From Monocercomonoides exilis (taxonomy: Eukaryota > Preaxostyla > Oxymonadida > Polymastigidae): a stretch of DNA of 64,000 nt. Below are positions 11,301 to 24,312 of the stretch, piece by piece. How positions within the stretch are numbered: the stretch's first letter is position 1; every line of letters starts with the position of its first letter. Position numbers and translations under genes: made by a program. The stretch spans positions 854,501-918,500 of the forward strand of contig LSRY02000030.1 in NCBI GenBank assembly GCA_001643675.2, given 5' to 3'. The notes below the pieces were generated by a model. That model worked only from the letters and a program-made list of their open reading frames with translations. It made no database searches and was not told where the DNA came from.

Positions 11301-14300
11301 CTGGCTTCTGTGAATATGAACAACTCCTCTTTCGAAGGTATCGCTTTGGACAGTGGCTGTATCTTATCTGTCGAAGATGTGTTAAGACTGCAGATTACTT
11401 CAAGCAATTTCTCCAAAATAACACACTCGCAAGGCGATGGTGGTTGTATCTCTATTTTTGATGATTCTTCAACAAAAACAGGAGATATTACTGTCACTGG
11501 ATGCAAATTTGCTGAATGCAAAGTCAGAGACTTCGGAAATGGAGGCGGAATCGCGTCTAGTTTGAAAAGCGGGCTTCATTGGAATGTTTCGGACTGTTCA
11601 TTTGACGATTGCCATGCACCAAGTGGATTATCAGATGAAGGAAAAGGAGGAGCTGTGTTCATCGCACTTTCTGTTGCTTCATCCGATTTCGTAATTGAAG
11701 CACCTTCTTTCGGAACAAACTCTGCAAAATTGGGGTTGAACCTATTTGTGATATCTCCTTCTTTGAGAGACAGCGTCAAAGAAACTTCTCTGCCGTTTTT
11801 AAAACCAACCACCGAATCGATTAACCGAAATTCAGATAGAATTAATCGAGCTCAATTCAGTGTTTCAACAGCAACAGCAGAAGCTGCCTCTTTTGATTCG
11901 GCTTGCGGATTTGATGCCGCCAATCAAGTGGACTCAATCCCGCTTGTGCTGTTTTTTCGTGCTGCCCCAACAACATTCTCTGTTAACGGAACAGGAATTG
12001 ACAATTCGGTCTGCGGTTATACTGATTATCAGTGTAAAACCATCAACTTTGTATGCGGAAGACAAACTTCACTTGAAAAAGAAGTGAAAATTGATGCAAA
12101 TGCAATGAGCTTTTCTGAGGAGTTTGTGTTGTCCTACGCAAAATATAACATTTACGGACTTGATGCGAACACCACTTTGACTGTTTCTTCTGCTGGCACT
12201 AGCACGGATGGGCTGGTTACGTCGAGCTCCGAAGCTACGCTGTCGCATCTCATATTTATGCTTCTTTCTCTTCTTGGAACACACATCGTTCATCTCTGTT
12301 ACTTCTCCGGCAGATTCATCTTCTGCCACTGGAATCGAATACAGCTTCAAAATATCGTCGATTGCCTTTGCCATTCAGACAGCAGCAAATTTGGACTTCA
12401 ACATCATAAAAGCAACATTCGGCCAGCTGAAAATGAAAGATTGTGATGTATCTGTATCTGACTACAAGAAATCCCTTTTTGTGTTTTCATCTTCGGTTTC
12501 ATCTGTTTCTATTGAAGCAACAAACTTTAAAGGCTTTTCTGGGACAAGTGAGCCTGCATTAACATGTCTAGCACAACAAACTACAAGCAATGTTTATACA
12601 ACAATTACTCTGAATAATACCATGTTCAAAGAATTGAACCAAGCCATTGATCATCCAGCATCAATTGTGAAAGACACCTTTGCCGCATGGAACACGACAA
12701 TCACAAACGCTTCTTTTTTGTTGTGCGTGGCAGGTTCATCTTTGCGCGGAGGAGGATTACGGCTGTGTTTATCAATGGATGGCACACTCACAATAAAAAG
12801 CACAATAATTATAAGTTGTATGGCATCGTTAGAAGGAAGAGGAGGGGGATTGAATCTGGATTGCGTAGATCCAGCTGACCCCACTCCAAACCCAATTCCA
12901 GAGCTTCCGTTTCGAATCAGCTCAATTTTATTTAATCACAACAATGCGAAAGTGGGGAAAGATGTGTTTATCAACTGCCGCAACATTTCAGAGCAGATCG
13001 ACGAAATTTTATTTGACTTAGATTTTGATCAGCCGTCGCTGCAAACAGAAACTGCAATGAACGCAAATGATACAGTTGAAAAGGATATGAACATAATTCC
13101 TCTTATCAAATTCTTCAAAAGCGAGATAATATCCTTATCTGCTCTGAATGGATCCGACTCGACTAAGCAATGCGGAAGTGAAACTCTTCCTTGCAAAAGC
13201 ATAAATGTTGGGATAACATATTTATCAGCAGGCATAATTCGCGTGGTATTAATAAAAGATGTGACATTAATGTTGAATGAAGAAAAAATCATAGACACGA
13301 TTATAAAATCATATGTTATTGATCAAGCGATTGTCGAACTGAACACAAGCCTTGCTGTTTCCAATCCTGATGCTTCCATTTTAACGCTTGTTAACGAAGT
13401 TTTCATGAATAATTTTGATTTTCATTTTTCTGAGTTATTTTCGTCTCAGCATAAAGCTGTGCTGTATCTTCAAAGCGGTTTCCTTGATGCGAAAAATATT
13501 TCATTCTCTTCAATTGCAGAGCTGAGCATTACTCCTTCATTGTTTTATGTTGCTGATGGAGATTTTAAGCTGGCTTATTGTACAATTTCTTCAGTGAATT
13601 GCATTTCGTCAATGTTTAATTTTTCTTCCACAGCTGATGGTGTTGAAATCTCGTTTCTCAAATGTTATAATTCTTGTCTTTCTTCTTCAATTATTGAGAT
13701 TGATAACGGCCAATCAAGCATACAAAACATTTCATTGGAGAAAATGGAATTGAAAAACATTTCTTTAAGCTCAAAGGAAGCAATTGGCATTTCTTGCTAT
13801 TCTTCCTCAAACAAAGCCAGCATCAAACTCTCTTCTGTTGTTTTTGACTCGATTTCTCGTACGAATGGAGGGCCATCAGCAAGCAAGGCCTTTTTGCTTG
13901 GCTTCTATTCGACAATTGTCTTTGAGAACTGCACATTTTCGAGTTGAACCTCACCCTCTCCTCAAGGCAGTGTTGAGTTATTGGACAATGTTCAGAGCCT
14001 GAAAATGAGAGACTGCCATCTCTTTGGCATGAACAATGCACAGAGTGTTGCTGCTGCTGCTATGAACAACTCTGTATTCTCAAAGGAGATCTGTTGATGG
14101 AATGGATCTCTGTTTCATCTGGCTTCATCGGACATGTTGATGCAGCTTTCGACTGTTGCAGACTCTCCAAAGGGAGGATTGTCGCCGCATATATCAAATA
14201 CCTCACTGGAGAAGTGTGAGTTCAGAGACAACAACCCACAAATTACGAACTACGATTCAGCAAGACGCAACATCTTCTGTGAGAATAATGGAAAAGTGAA

Positions 14301-15714
14301 CATCACTGACTTGAAGGGAAGCGACGGGCAGCTGCCAAACTCGTCTCTTTGGATCTCCTCTGAAGAGTGCACATTGGCAGAAAATATTCAAGACAGGGCA
14401 TCATCACTGTTTATTCCGACGCTCAGCTCAGTGGATAGCGCAAACGAAGGAGAAAACTTGCGACTGACGTTCAAAGGAAACCTGCTAATTCCTTGCAATT
14501 TGTCTTTTTAGACCACACAGTCACAAGATATTAAACAAGATGAAATTGTAACAGAACAGACGAATCAGGTAGATCGGACTGAGCAGTCCGCTGAATACAA
14601 CTTCAGTGAATTCATTAGTGAAAACGAGGCTGTTTGGATTATTCCGTCATCAAGTGTTACAACTGCCCAGACAGATTGCATTATTACAGCAACAGTTCTG
14701 TTTGCGGGAAGTTCTGGCAAGAAAAGAGAAACAGCATCTGTTGTTCTGATGAATTCATCAGAAGGAATGAAACAAGTTGAGGGAAAAGCACAATTGGCAG
14801 GATTTGATTGGAAAGTTGTTGTTGTCATAATAATTTCAGTGCTTCTGATTGCTTTGGCATTTGCTTTAATTGTTGTTCTTGTGAAAAGAAGAAAGAATGA
14901 GCAAGAGAATCGATGGACAGTTGAGTGTGGAGAGGTGGAAGGAAGAGAGAAAGTTACAGAGAAAGAATACAAAACACTCGAAATGTCAGAAAGTGAGATG
15001 GATTTGGATAGACAACGCAATGACAGCTCAAGCAAGGTGCTTGATAAAGGAAAGGAAAGCGAGCAAAACAAAAGATGGAGAGAAGAGGAAGTGATTGGAG
15101 AGAGCACAGGCGGGATAATACTCACCTGTTTAGAGGAAGAGGACGAATGGGCAAGCAACTCTTGTACCAACTTACTGAGCAGCAACATTCCGCAATCTAT
15201 CAATCAACCTTCTTTTGATGCTGATGTGAATGTAGTTGTAGATGGAGATACCTTTTTGATTGATAAATCTTCTTTCACAGAATCAGCTCATGCGGCTTCA
15301 AATGTTTGTTTTTCTTCAGATATTATCCCTGATGCAGTTATGCAACCCGAAGGTTTCGAGTCCAGAAGATACAATGTTGAAGAAAGAAAACTGAACAAAG
15401 AAGTTGATATAGAAGAAAGAAAAGAAGGAGGAGAAAGTGATTTCAATTCGAGTAAAAGAAAGAAGAAGAGAAGCAAAAAGAAGAAAATAAAGAGCGCGCT
15501 GATCCTTGAAACTGTTCAAAGTGTTGATTGTCTGAAAGAACAGGGAAACAATAAAAAAAGCGAAGAAGCAAATACATCCGCAAATATTTGTACTGTGAAC
15601 GATTTTGTGACTGATGTGTTGTGCGTTGAAGAAGAAGAAGAAGAAGAGGTGGGCAAGAATGAGATATTCGATGATAAAAAGAAGAGGAAAAGAAAGAAGA
15701 GAAAGAAGAATTGA
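8334..15714 (+). pseudogene. PMP-like beta-helix surface protein, decayed
   Basis: One long coding region broken by four in-frame stops and one frameshift. The stops are TGA at 9105, TGA at 13945, TGA at 14095 and TAG at 14509. The shift lies between about 12240 and 12275, moving from frame 0 to frame 1. The flanking frames continue the same protein each time. The ectodomain shows the short Gly/Cys/Asn repeats of right-handed beta-helix proteins (forms such as GGGM.V, SFDDCHA, and CG followed by PC.TI blocks). Near the end come a segment matching the intact relative at 43601-51730 (YDSARRN, SSLWISSEECTL), one membrane helix at about 14808-14885 and a Lys/Glu-rich cytoplasmic tail ending in a run of Lys and Arg. 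There is no kinase-like domain. The ATG at 8334 has no signal peptide, so the 5' end is also missing. It could still be expressed in parts, but as a full receptor it is broken. Confidence 0.8.
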
Positions 15715-17256
15715 AAAGAGATGCTTGAGAAGCTGATTCGATAAAATGGATATTGCAAATAGAATAGCAATGCAATACAACTTGTTCCAAAGTTTTTGAT
15801 TTATAAGCATTATTTCTTTCTTTCTTACAAATTTATATATGATTTTCATTTCTTGAATATTTTTGGATTATTTTGGAAATTTTTATTTTTAAATATTTTT
15901 ATTTAGTCAACCTATATTTATTACAATGAGTATTAAACCTGGTACAAGGTTAAAAGCCAGGAGTTTTTAATTTATTGATTTAATTTTATATTTTAGATAA
16001 TTTAATTTAAATTATAAATAACTTTTTTCAGGTTGAATTTTTAAATTTTTGATTATTTTTCAAAAAAAAAATGTTTACGTTTTTCAATTGAAGATGCATT
16101 TTTTGATTGATTAATAATATTGTTAAGATTTTATCGATTCATTTTTGAAAAATTGAAAAAACAAAGCCACAATTTTTTTATTGAATGAGCATCATTGTAT
16201 GATGAAAAATGTGATGTCACATTAAATACCGTGTGATTCTTTTCCTTGTGAAATCTTTTTTCAAAAAATATAGACAAAAAAAAAATAAATTAATAAATAA
16301 AAATTATCTGAAAAAACAAAACAAAAAACGGGGAAAGCAAAGTTTGGATGCAGAAAAATGTTCCTGGCTTTAATATTTCTAACATGGAACAAACAATAAC
16401 ACTGCAGGCGTTTTCGTTATATAATTTTGCACTTTTGATAAACTTCTTGTTATCAGAAAATTCAAAAAAATAAAATCGTTTTTTTGAAATACGTATAAGT
16501 TCACAAAACATTATGCAATGATATCATTGACACCTGTTCAAAAAAAAATGGGATTTCAAATGATTTTGAAATCTGAGAAAGAAAAATAAAGATTAGAAAG
16601 GTTCTGTAATTTAAAAATTAGAGCAAAAAATGCTTGAAAGTCTGTATTTTCCCATATATTCGATGTGATTATTTTCAGTTTCAACCTTTAAAAATGTGTT
16701 TTCCATTTCACATGTTTCATAATTTTTGACTTCTTGTGTATTTTTATTAAAAGAACCCAATTATTAATTTTTTGTGAATTATCACTTTGTGTTATTCAAT
16801 TGGATTGACAAAATATTTCGAAGTCAACAATCAAACTTCGATCTTTTGATCTGCAAATCAAGCAATTAGTTTTCAAAAATCACAAGCATCACAACAGAAA
16901 AAAAAAACTATTAACATGCTCAAAAATTTTGATACTCATAATTATCCCCTCCTTTTTTTTAAATAAAAAAAAAAAAATTTTTATCGTTGATAATAATTTT
17001 TTAAAAATCCAACAGTTATTGTTTTTATTACTGTGATTATTTGCTTATGAAAGCAGATATAGCAATTTGAACACATCAATATACACATTTGAGAGTTTGT
17101 GAAAACAAAAATATAGCACTCAATCAATATTTTTCCTCGAAAAATAAAAAAAAAGGAGTTTTATTTGTATCAGTTTTTTCTTTTCTTTTCTTTTTTGTCA
17201 ATGTAATAAAGCACTTTTTTGTTAAAAATTTCAACTATTCCATTTATATTATCTTT

Positions 17257-17295
<39 letters not shown>

Positions 17296-17305
17296 CTGCG
17301 AAATT
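15715..17305. other. Gene-free AT-rich region with homopolymer tracts
   Basis: About 1.6 kb with no supported gene. It contains many A and T runs, the longest a run of over 30 T beginning near 17261. The open frames here are by-products of the base composition. Confidence 0.6.
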
Positions 17306-17930
17306 CACCAAAAATAATTCTAATTCGAAAAAAAATAATTCAATTTCGAAATTCATTAAAAACTGAAATTTTTAATTTTTCTCGAGAATGGATTTCAGAA
17401 AAGTTCAAGTTATTTTTTAACCAATCAAATTTTATCACGCATAGATAACTGTTTTTTTTATTGCAACAATCAATAAATCATTTTTTTTGGAAAAAAACTT
17501 TTTTCGAAAATCATCACTCAAAAGATAAAAAAATATTTTAAAAAAAATTCATTCTATTGAATAACCAAATAAAAATTTAATAGATTTAATCACGATCATT
17601 GAATTATTTCTTCACAATAATGTGATTGTTTCATTGGCAAAATTTTGAATAATATCGGTTTTTAACATGAAAATGAATTTATTTCATTTTCAAATTAACT
17701 TCAATCAATAAATTTTCATTCAAAATGAAAGAAAATTTTTTTTATGAAAATGCAACATTTTTCAAATATTGATAAACAAAATTTGCTGATGAGATAAAAA
17801 TAAAAAATATTTAAAACCCCAAACACAAGTTATTCATTCCACAAATCAAAAAAATTTACGTTTCGAAATTGAATTATTCTTTTTCGAAATCGAATTATTT
17901 TTTTTCGATTTCGAATTATTTATTAGATAA
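17306..17930. repeat. Inverted-repeat (MITE-like) element, second copy
   Basis: The left end (from 17306) reads TCACCAAAAATAATTC followed by TTCGAAAA and AATTTCGAAA boxes. The right end (17858-17930) is the inverted set of boxes, AATTTCGAAATCG-like. The right terminus lacks the final TTTTTGGTGA, so it is degraded or truncated. Interior bases 17821-17870 match, in reverse orientation, 42718-42770 (ATTCATTCCACAAAT.AAAAAAATTT), showing that the two are copies of one element. Confidence 0.55.
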
Positions 17931-18864
17931 ATTGTGAAATAAATTGATCATTTCAAATTGTTTGTGTTATTTCAAGTTTCAGCCACGAATTTTAAATTAA
18001 CCGAGTTATTTTGAAATAACCGAGAAAAACTTAAATCTAATGGACGTTTTTGAAAATCATTGTATAGAAATATTTTTGATAGAAAAATGGTTGCAACCAT
18101 GTTCTGAATTGCATTTTATCATTTTCAATGGAAAGATTTTAAAAAAATTTTTTTTTTGAGTCTTGACGAAATTGAGTTTTAAACTGTAATTTAGAAATTA
18201 AAAAATCAAATTGTTCATAGGCATTTATTCAAATAACGATTGTTTGATAATAATATCATTTGTTCGTAAAAAATGAATCAGCAACTTCAATAAAAAATAC
18301 AGTTTTTTGTGAATTCTCTAGATTTTCCAATAATTTTCTCTCAAAAATTGTTTTCTTTTTTTCTTTTTTTTAGAAAAAAATGTATATTGAGAAAAAACAG
18401 TAATAAGACAATTACTTATTGAAATTAAAAAAAATGTTGTTGTTTTTATCTTTGATTAGATAGTTATTGTATCTTATCAAAAAAATATTATTCAATTCTG
18501 AACAAAATGAGGACAGATTAGAAGTTCTAACATTAAATTCAGAAATTTCATATCATGTCGTTTTCGAAAATTTGAATAGATGATTATGACATGCAAAATT
18601 TGAAGAATTTAATTTGTCGAAAGAAGAAGTGATTGTGAAGCGAGAAAAGGAAAAAAAAACAGAATATTATTCGAAGATAAGATGCACCTGATTGTATTAA
18701 AGGCAATATTCAAAGCATTTTATCAAAAAATGGATACATTTTCGAGAAAGTTCAGATTAAAACATCGAGATTCAACAAACAGATTATTGATGAATATAAT
18801 GAGCATGCGCGTTTGAATGCTCAGTCAGTTATTTCTTGCTTGCAGATTCTGTGGAAGAGACATA

Positions 18865-19620
18865 TGTTGAATGCGTTCCCACAAAATTCAAAATGAAGAA
18901 TTTTCAATTTATTTTTTGCTCAACATTGATAGAAGGATAAAGTCTTTTATTTTATCAAGTTCAAGCAAAAGCTCCAAACAACGGATTATAATGTTATTTT
19001 AAGTCCTTTTACGAATACAAATGCAGAACAACAATAAATCCAGATGTTTACTAAGTGCTGCATAATGATAGCTATGAACTTTTTGAGTCTTCAAACAATT
19101 TGTTCAGTGAATATTTCAATACAAATGAAAATGAAAGGAGAATGTTCTAATCCTTCAGTTATGCAAATGCAGTGCTTTGATGTTTGATCAAACATCGAAA
19201 AAGGATTGGTTTAAAGACAAGACGATTTATGTTTCAGGAAGTGGAAATGATACATTTCAGCTTTGTGGTGCAAATGAATCAAATCCATGTCTGACAGTGA
19301 AGAAAGCCTTTGAGATGAGCGAGGTACAGATTAGCTTTACAACCACATTGATGGATGGAAATCATGTATGTGAGACAACAACTATTGCGACTGGGACAAA
19401 AAAAATTCTGTTATTGTTACAAACAAAGAGAGAAGTTTGATTGGAACAGTCGCATTTTCTTCATCATCTTCTTCTTCGGCAGGAGTGCTGTTCAGTGTGA
19501 AGTCAGCTCATCAAAGAATGACACATACGAAGTTAAATTGAAGCTAATTAGCAAGTTCTTTCCCGACGGCAATATTACCACTAACAGAAGAAGAGTGCTT
19601 TAACCGCGAAGGACATGATA
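18865..19620 (+). pseudogene. Fragment of a PMP-like surface-protein gene
   Basis: This stretch aligns by eye with 45050-45700 of the intact PMP-like gene. Shared points are a CAAAATTCAAAATGA-like start, the protein segment CGANES..C.T, then TLM.GNH..ETTTI, and after a frameshift an SLIGT followed by a VLFSV.S.H stretch. Frames change and stops intervene, so it is dead. An open frame upstream (about 18690-18890, containing SILSKNGYIFEKVQIK) also looks coding but does not match the PMP gene; its origin is unknown. Confidence 0.7.
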
Positions 19621-19794
19621 AAAATTGATAGCAAGTTGAACAATGGAAGCTGCAATAACAATTAAACAGAATTAAAAATTGCAAACAACCTGCAAGCGAG
19701 TAGTTGATTTTTGAATTTCATGAAAATTAAGTTAGATAAACGCGAGTTCAAATGTTTCATAGGAATTCAGCAATTTAAATCTGGATAAGAATAC

Positions 19795-21822
19795 TAGCCC
19801 TGGGTGACGTGGTGACTTCTGACGTAACTTATTCGATTTTTGACGGACGTGACAGATTCTTCCACGTCACAAAAAAAAAGAAAAAAGAAAAAAGAAAGAA
19901 AAAAAAATGAAAAGAAAAATATTTATCTAACTTTCCATAACATATTTTTCACTGACGCGTGAGCGGTAATTGGAATTTTATCAAGTCACTGACGTCACTG
20001 AAGTCAGTGAAGTCGCTTCTCATCAATAATTCGAAAAAGCAAAAAATGAAGGAGAAGTGCAAAATGTGCAAGCCAAATTTCTAAAATTCTAACATCTCAT
20101 TTTTCAAAGAATAGCAACTATAACATTTCATTTTAATTTTTAATTTTCTCTTTTTTTATGAAAAAAGCTATATCAAAATCTTCAAAAAATTTGAAGAAAG
20201 CTCATTGAAAGTGAAGTACGTTTGAATTAGTTTGGAGAAGTTTGTTCGAAGTTTTTTTTAAGAATTAATAATTGTTTTGTTTTCTCATTTTGCTTATTGC
20301 TTGATGTGAAATGACTGTCATAATTGGAAAAAAGCAAATCACAATTACCACAAAAACCATCATTTTTTGTTATATGAATCATTCTTGGTTTTCAGCAACA
20401 CTTAAAAAAATTCTTTTTGAAAAATGTTTAATCACAAGAAACACTTTTGAATAAAGGAAAGGAAATTGGGATTTTTGATGATGAACAAAGCAGATCCAAT
20501 TTCTTTATTTGAATGAATAGAAATAACAGTTTGGAAAAGAATAAGACCTATTGAGATATTAAATAAGTGATGCTTGAATATGACAAAAATCTTTTCAATG
20601 AAGATTGAAGCAACAATTCATTTGAAAAAAATGTCTGAATGATTCAAGAATAAAATGAGAAAGTCATTTCAGCAAATTATTCATTTTCACTTTGTTTTGC
20701 TATTTCAATTTCATTTCGTTAAATGATATCATTAAAAACAAATATAATTAAAAAGTGCATAATGAATGCTTTCAATTTTGTAAAATGATTAAAAATTGTT
20801 AGAGTTTCAAAATGAAAAATTATTCCATTTCTGAACAGGCTCAAAAATTATGAAAAAATATTAAACGATCAATCGTCATCTTCCATTTTTTTTCTGAAAA
20901 TAATTAAGAACTTTATTGAGAATAAAAAATTGCACCTTCACATTCTTCTTTCATCTTTTCAGGCAATTCTTTTCTTCATTGCCTATTTCTTCGCGTCTTC
21001 CATTTGATCTTTCTCTTTTCTTCTCGGTCTTTCTCTCTCATCCAATTCACACTTTTTGCTAGCTCTTCAAGCTCTTCTGCAACCTCTTTCTCAAAATACA
21101 TCTCGATCACAAAAATTTCTTCAAAATTTTCATCGCTGAATGATAGATTTATCAAAAACTCCAAAGCCGATTGTTTTTCTTTACAGGTCAGGTTGTGATG
21201 TTTGCAATGATGTTTGATTTTCTCTTCGAAATCATTCAGATTCAGAATTTTTTCAAGTTCCTAATTTAAAAATAAGAAAAAGATCAATTATATCAAAAAA
21301 GAAACATCAACGCTCAAACATGAAATGCATTCACGTTGCTCAATGCCAATAAAGCTATTTCCACCTCTTTTTGTGTTTCTTTGCTCTTCCACATTGCAAA
21401 TTTCAAGCTATTAAAAAAAACTCAAAATAAAAACAAAGTTTTAATCGCAACAATCAAAAATTCAATTGCAACAACAATTGCACACTTTCATATTTTTCGG
21501 TAATGCTATTTTTCATTATTTTTGAGACACATTGCGTCCATAAAGCAAACTATTTTTCATATAACGTGAAAACAAAGCAAAATCTTTCAAAGAAGAAATC
21601 GATGATTAATAATATGATAAACAGTTCAGAAGAATATAAGCACTCATTTCATTCTCCTATGCATCTGTTCAAGTATCACAAAACACAATAACGCAGTTGG
21701 TTTTATAATCTATTTATGCAATAATGTTATTTGTGATTTCAAAATTTTCTCCAAAAAAAAATGTTAATATTTTAATGTTTCACATTCATTTTGATATTAT
21801 TATATTTTATTTAAACCAAAAG

Positions 21823-21866
<44 letters not shown>

Positions 21867-21929
21867 TTTTCGAAGTGGAAAATTGGTGACGGACGTGACG
21901 AATTTTTTTCTTCACGTCACCCAGGGTTA
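19795..21929. mobile_element. Non-autonomous hAT-like transposon carrying a host gene fragment
   Basis: The ends are TAGCCCTGGGTGACGTG (19795-19811) and its inverted complement with one mismatch (21913-21929). The flanks are an exact 8-bp direct repeat AAGAATAC at 19787-19794 and 21930-21937. An 8-bp target duplication with short TAG-type inverted ends is typical of the hAT superfamily, although P and Merlin elements also give 8 or so bases. Next to the ends lie further copies of TGACGGACGTGAC and CACGTCAC, likely transposase-binding sites. No transposase is encoded in the 2,135 bp. The interior carries a minus-strand, intron-containing fragment related to the gene at 1014-2311. A run of over 30 T lies near 21830. 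Confidence 0.8.
20976..21412 (-). pseudogene. Captured fragment of the 1014-2311 gene family inside the hAT-like element
   Basis: The exon 1 remnant runs from about 21412 to 21320 (KETQKEVEIALLALSNV), the intron is 21319-21261 and exon 2 runs from 21260 to a TGA at 20976. Exon 2 contains NLTCKEKQSALEFLI and EEVAEELEEL-type blocks that align with residues following the intron of the full gene. The intron has the same length (59 nt), the same first eight bases GTTTGAGC and the same phase. The fragment lacks the N-terminal half and everything after the Lys/Arg-rich stretch. Retention of the intron means it was copied as DNA, not from mRNA. Confidence 0.75.
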
Positions 21930-21937
21930 AAGAATAC

Positions 21938-22374
21938 TGAAACAATGTGGAAAAAATGCCACTATTCTTTTCAAAAATTATAATTCTTTGTGATGATTCG
22001 ATGGAGAAAGAAATTTGCTTCCATGAGCAATATTTTTTTCAATTTGATATATGGTTGAATTTTTTCTTATTTTCAAAAGTTCAAAATGAACGAATTTTTC
22101 TTTTCATTAATCAACATTGAAGAAAAAAGTGTATTATTTGATTAAAGAGCAATTGCAAACTTGAATTTTTTCAAATTTGATTCTTCCTTTTTTTTACGTT
22201 GATTATAAAAGAAAAATTGATCGCTTCACAATTTAGATAAACAAATGCTCTGTTCAAGGATGAGAAAAGCAAAAATACAAAAGCATGAAATATCAATAAA
22301 ATCTGAAAAGCAAAAAACAAATAAATATTCTCGATGATTTTTGAAAAAATATTAATTTCATCTTCCTCTTATCT
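21938..22374. other. Intergenic stretch, nothing seen
   Basis: AT-rich sequence between the hAT-like element and the next decayed gene. No coding or structural signal identified. Confidence 0.5.
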
Positions 22375-23010
22375 AAACATAACACAATCCATATATGAAA
22401 TCTTCGGAAAGTTCTCCTTCTATCTCTTCATATAGATTTCATCGTATCTCTTTCAGCTTCACTTCCTCCTATTCATTTTCCGTCTTTTCTTTCAATCTTT
22501 CTCATATTTCTTTGAAAGGAAGTTACCATCAATCATGATGTCTCTCTCACTGGATTCAAAAACTTACTCCAAATTAACATCAATTGCTTCACTTTTCAGC
22601 GAATCCTCAATCTGCGCATCTGAGCGATGAAATGTCATACCTAATGTTTCAATGCATCCATCACATGTTTCTCAACAATTATCTTTCCTTGCTCGATTCA
22701 AACGAGAAATATCTCCAATAAGCCCAGTAAATGCTTCATTTCACAATCAACAACATCGAAATAAATCAAAAATTGATTAAGCAATCTTCCAACACTAGCA
22801 ATACTTTTGCTTTTCTCTCTTTTTTATTTCTCTCTTCCGATGCATACATTTCATCAGATATTCCAGTTCTCTTTTTGCTTCTCTTTCTAAACTCTACTCA
22901 TTCACGTTGACATCTTCCAAACTCCTTTTTTCAAAAAATCAACTAAATAAAAACACCCAAGCCAATTGATAGGCAAGATGAGTGAGGTTGAAATGTATCT
23001 GATTATTCTT
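22375..23010 (-). pseudogene. Decayed second exon of the 1014-2311 gene family
   Basis: Read on the minus strand, successive short frames match exon 2 of the gene at 1014-2311 in order. First comes NLTHLAYQLAWVFLF, then FEKRSLEDV with EREAKRELEYL, then GLIGDISRLNRARKDN, and near the C-terminus LYEEIEGELSEDF. Many stops and frameshifts separate them. No exon 1 match was found upstream. The copy lies outside the hAT-like element but next to it. Confidence 0.65.
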
Positions 23011-24237
23011 GAAAATCTCTTTGTTGTTATCTGGGTTTGATCTTTTTCAAATCCCTTATCAAAAAATGAGAATGATATTTGAAAATGTCAAAAATGAAGG
23101 AAAAATTGTCACACTATATTTCTAATATTTTTCAATTCCATCAAGATAATTTCAATTTTCTTTCTTCTTTGCTTTCCATTTTGTTCAAAACATTAAACAG
23201 ATGGTATCGAACACGTAATTCAAGTGAATCCAGCGCAGAGTTGTGACTAAGAGAAACATTGCATTGAAATGGATCACTCACTGGCTCTCCCTTCTTTTTC
23301 TTATTTCTTTTCATTTCATGAACATTGAACATTTCATCCTATAATAGATTTCTATTCTTCTTTATTCATTTCATCGTTCATTGAATTCTTTTCAAATATC
23401 ATCTACTTCTTTTCTCTTCATTTCTTTCTTCCAAACAGGAAAATAAATCTATTCAAAATAATAAAAAATATCCGACCATCAAGAAATCATACACAACAGC
23501 AACTGCATACTCGTGATCTAATTTGTGTCGTTTCTTTCCTGCATTTTAGCAATGGATGTCAATCAGAAAGTGCTGATAAAAAGTTATTCAAACTTTATGT
23601 AAGAAAGCTTTTTAAAAAGAAAATAAAATAGGTAGAAAATAATTAAAATGGACAAAAATAAATGCTCTCAAACCGGTTTTAATTGCATTTTTGTTTTCAA
23701 TCCATATGTGTCGAGAAACCTTGATAATGATTTGATCATTTACATAAATGAATATTTATCAATGCAAAAATTTCAAAAATAGAAAAATATTTCTATTATA
23801 TTGTTAGATATTGTTTGATGATAAAGTGTGAACCAATTGTTTTTGATTATTACATAGTTTCACTAAAATACAGAATGTTCAAAATACCAAAAAGGCGAAA
23901 CTCAACGGATATAAGTGAAACCTATCTTATAGATGGACGCAAATGCTCAATGAGCAGTTGTGTTTATTATAAAATTCATTATTTTATCAAAATAATTCGT
24001 TTTCACATTTGAAGGAAAATGATCAAAATTTTGTTAAAATTGTCAAAAAAAAGCTTTATTTATGAAAATCATAACACAATATTTAATGTTGATGCGTTTT
24101 TGGCTTCGACATGTAAAAAATGTTTTTTTGATAAATGCAAGACTGTCAGGTCACAATTGAAAAAAACTAGTTTTTCTTAAAAACACTGCCTTTATTTTAA
24201 AATTACTGGGGGAACTTGAAATAAACAGTTTATTTCG
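23011..24237. other. Gene-free stretch
   Basis: About 1.2 kb of AT-rich DNA. Short frames at 23141-23332 (minus) and 23815-24012 (plus) have some charged residues but no matches to anything else in the window and no supporting splice sites, so I do not call them. Confidence 0.5.
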
Positions 24238-24312
24238 AAATATTTTTTTATTTCACAATTTATCTATTCCGAATTTGAATTATTTTTTTTCGAATTAGAA
24301 TTATTTTTGGTG
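24238..24312. repeat. Single end of the inverted-repeat element family
   Basis: The segment contains TTCACAATTTATCTA, then AATTTGAATTATTTTTTTTCG and a terminal AGAATTATTTTTGGTGA. This is the same end as at 17306 and 43322. No matching opposite end was found nearby, so it is a solo or truncated copy. Confidence 0.45.

Noticed and set aside
9105-14097. TGA read as an amino acid (Trp or selenocysteine) in the PMP-like gene
   Set aside because: The same gene also has a TAG and a frameshift, and at 14095 the intact relative has Lys. TGA is the normal stop of several genes here. Pseudogene decay is simpler.
15316-15849. 177-codon minus-strand frame
   Set aside because: It is antisense to the Lys/Glu-rich tail of the PMP-like pseudogene.
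17089-17448. 119-codon frame containing a poly-Phe run
   Set aside because: The Phe run is a T homopolymer; the flanks have no coding character.
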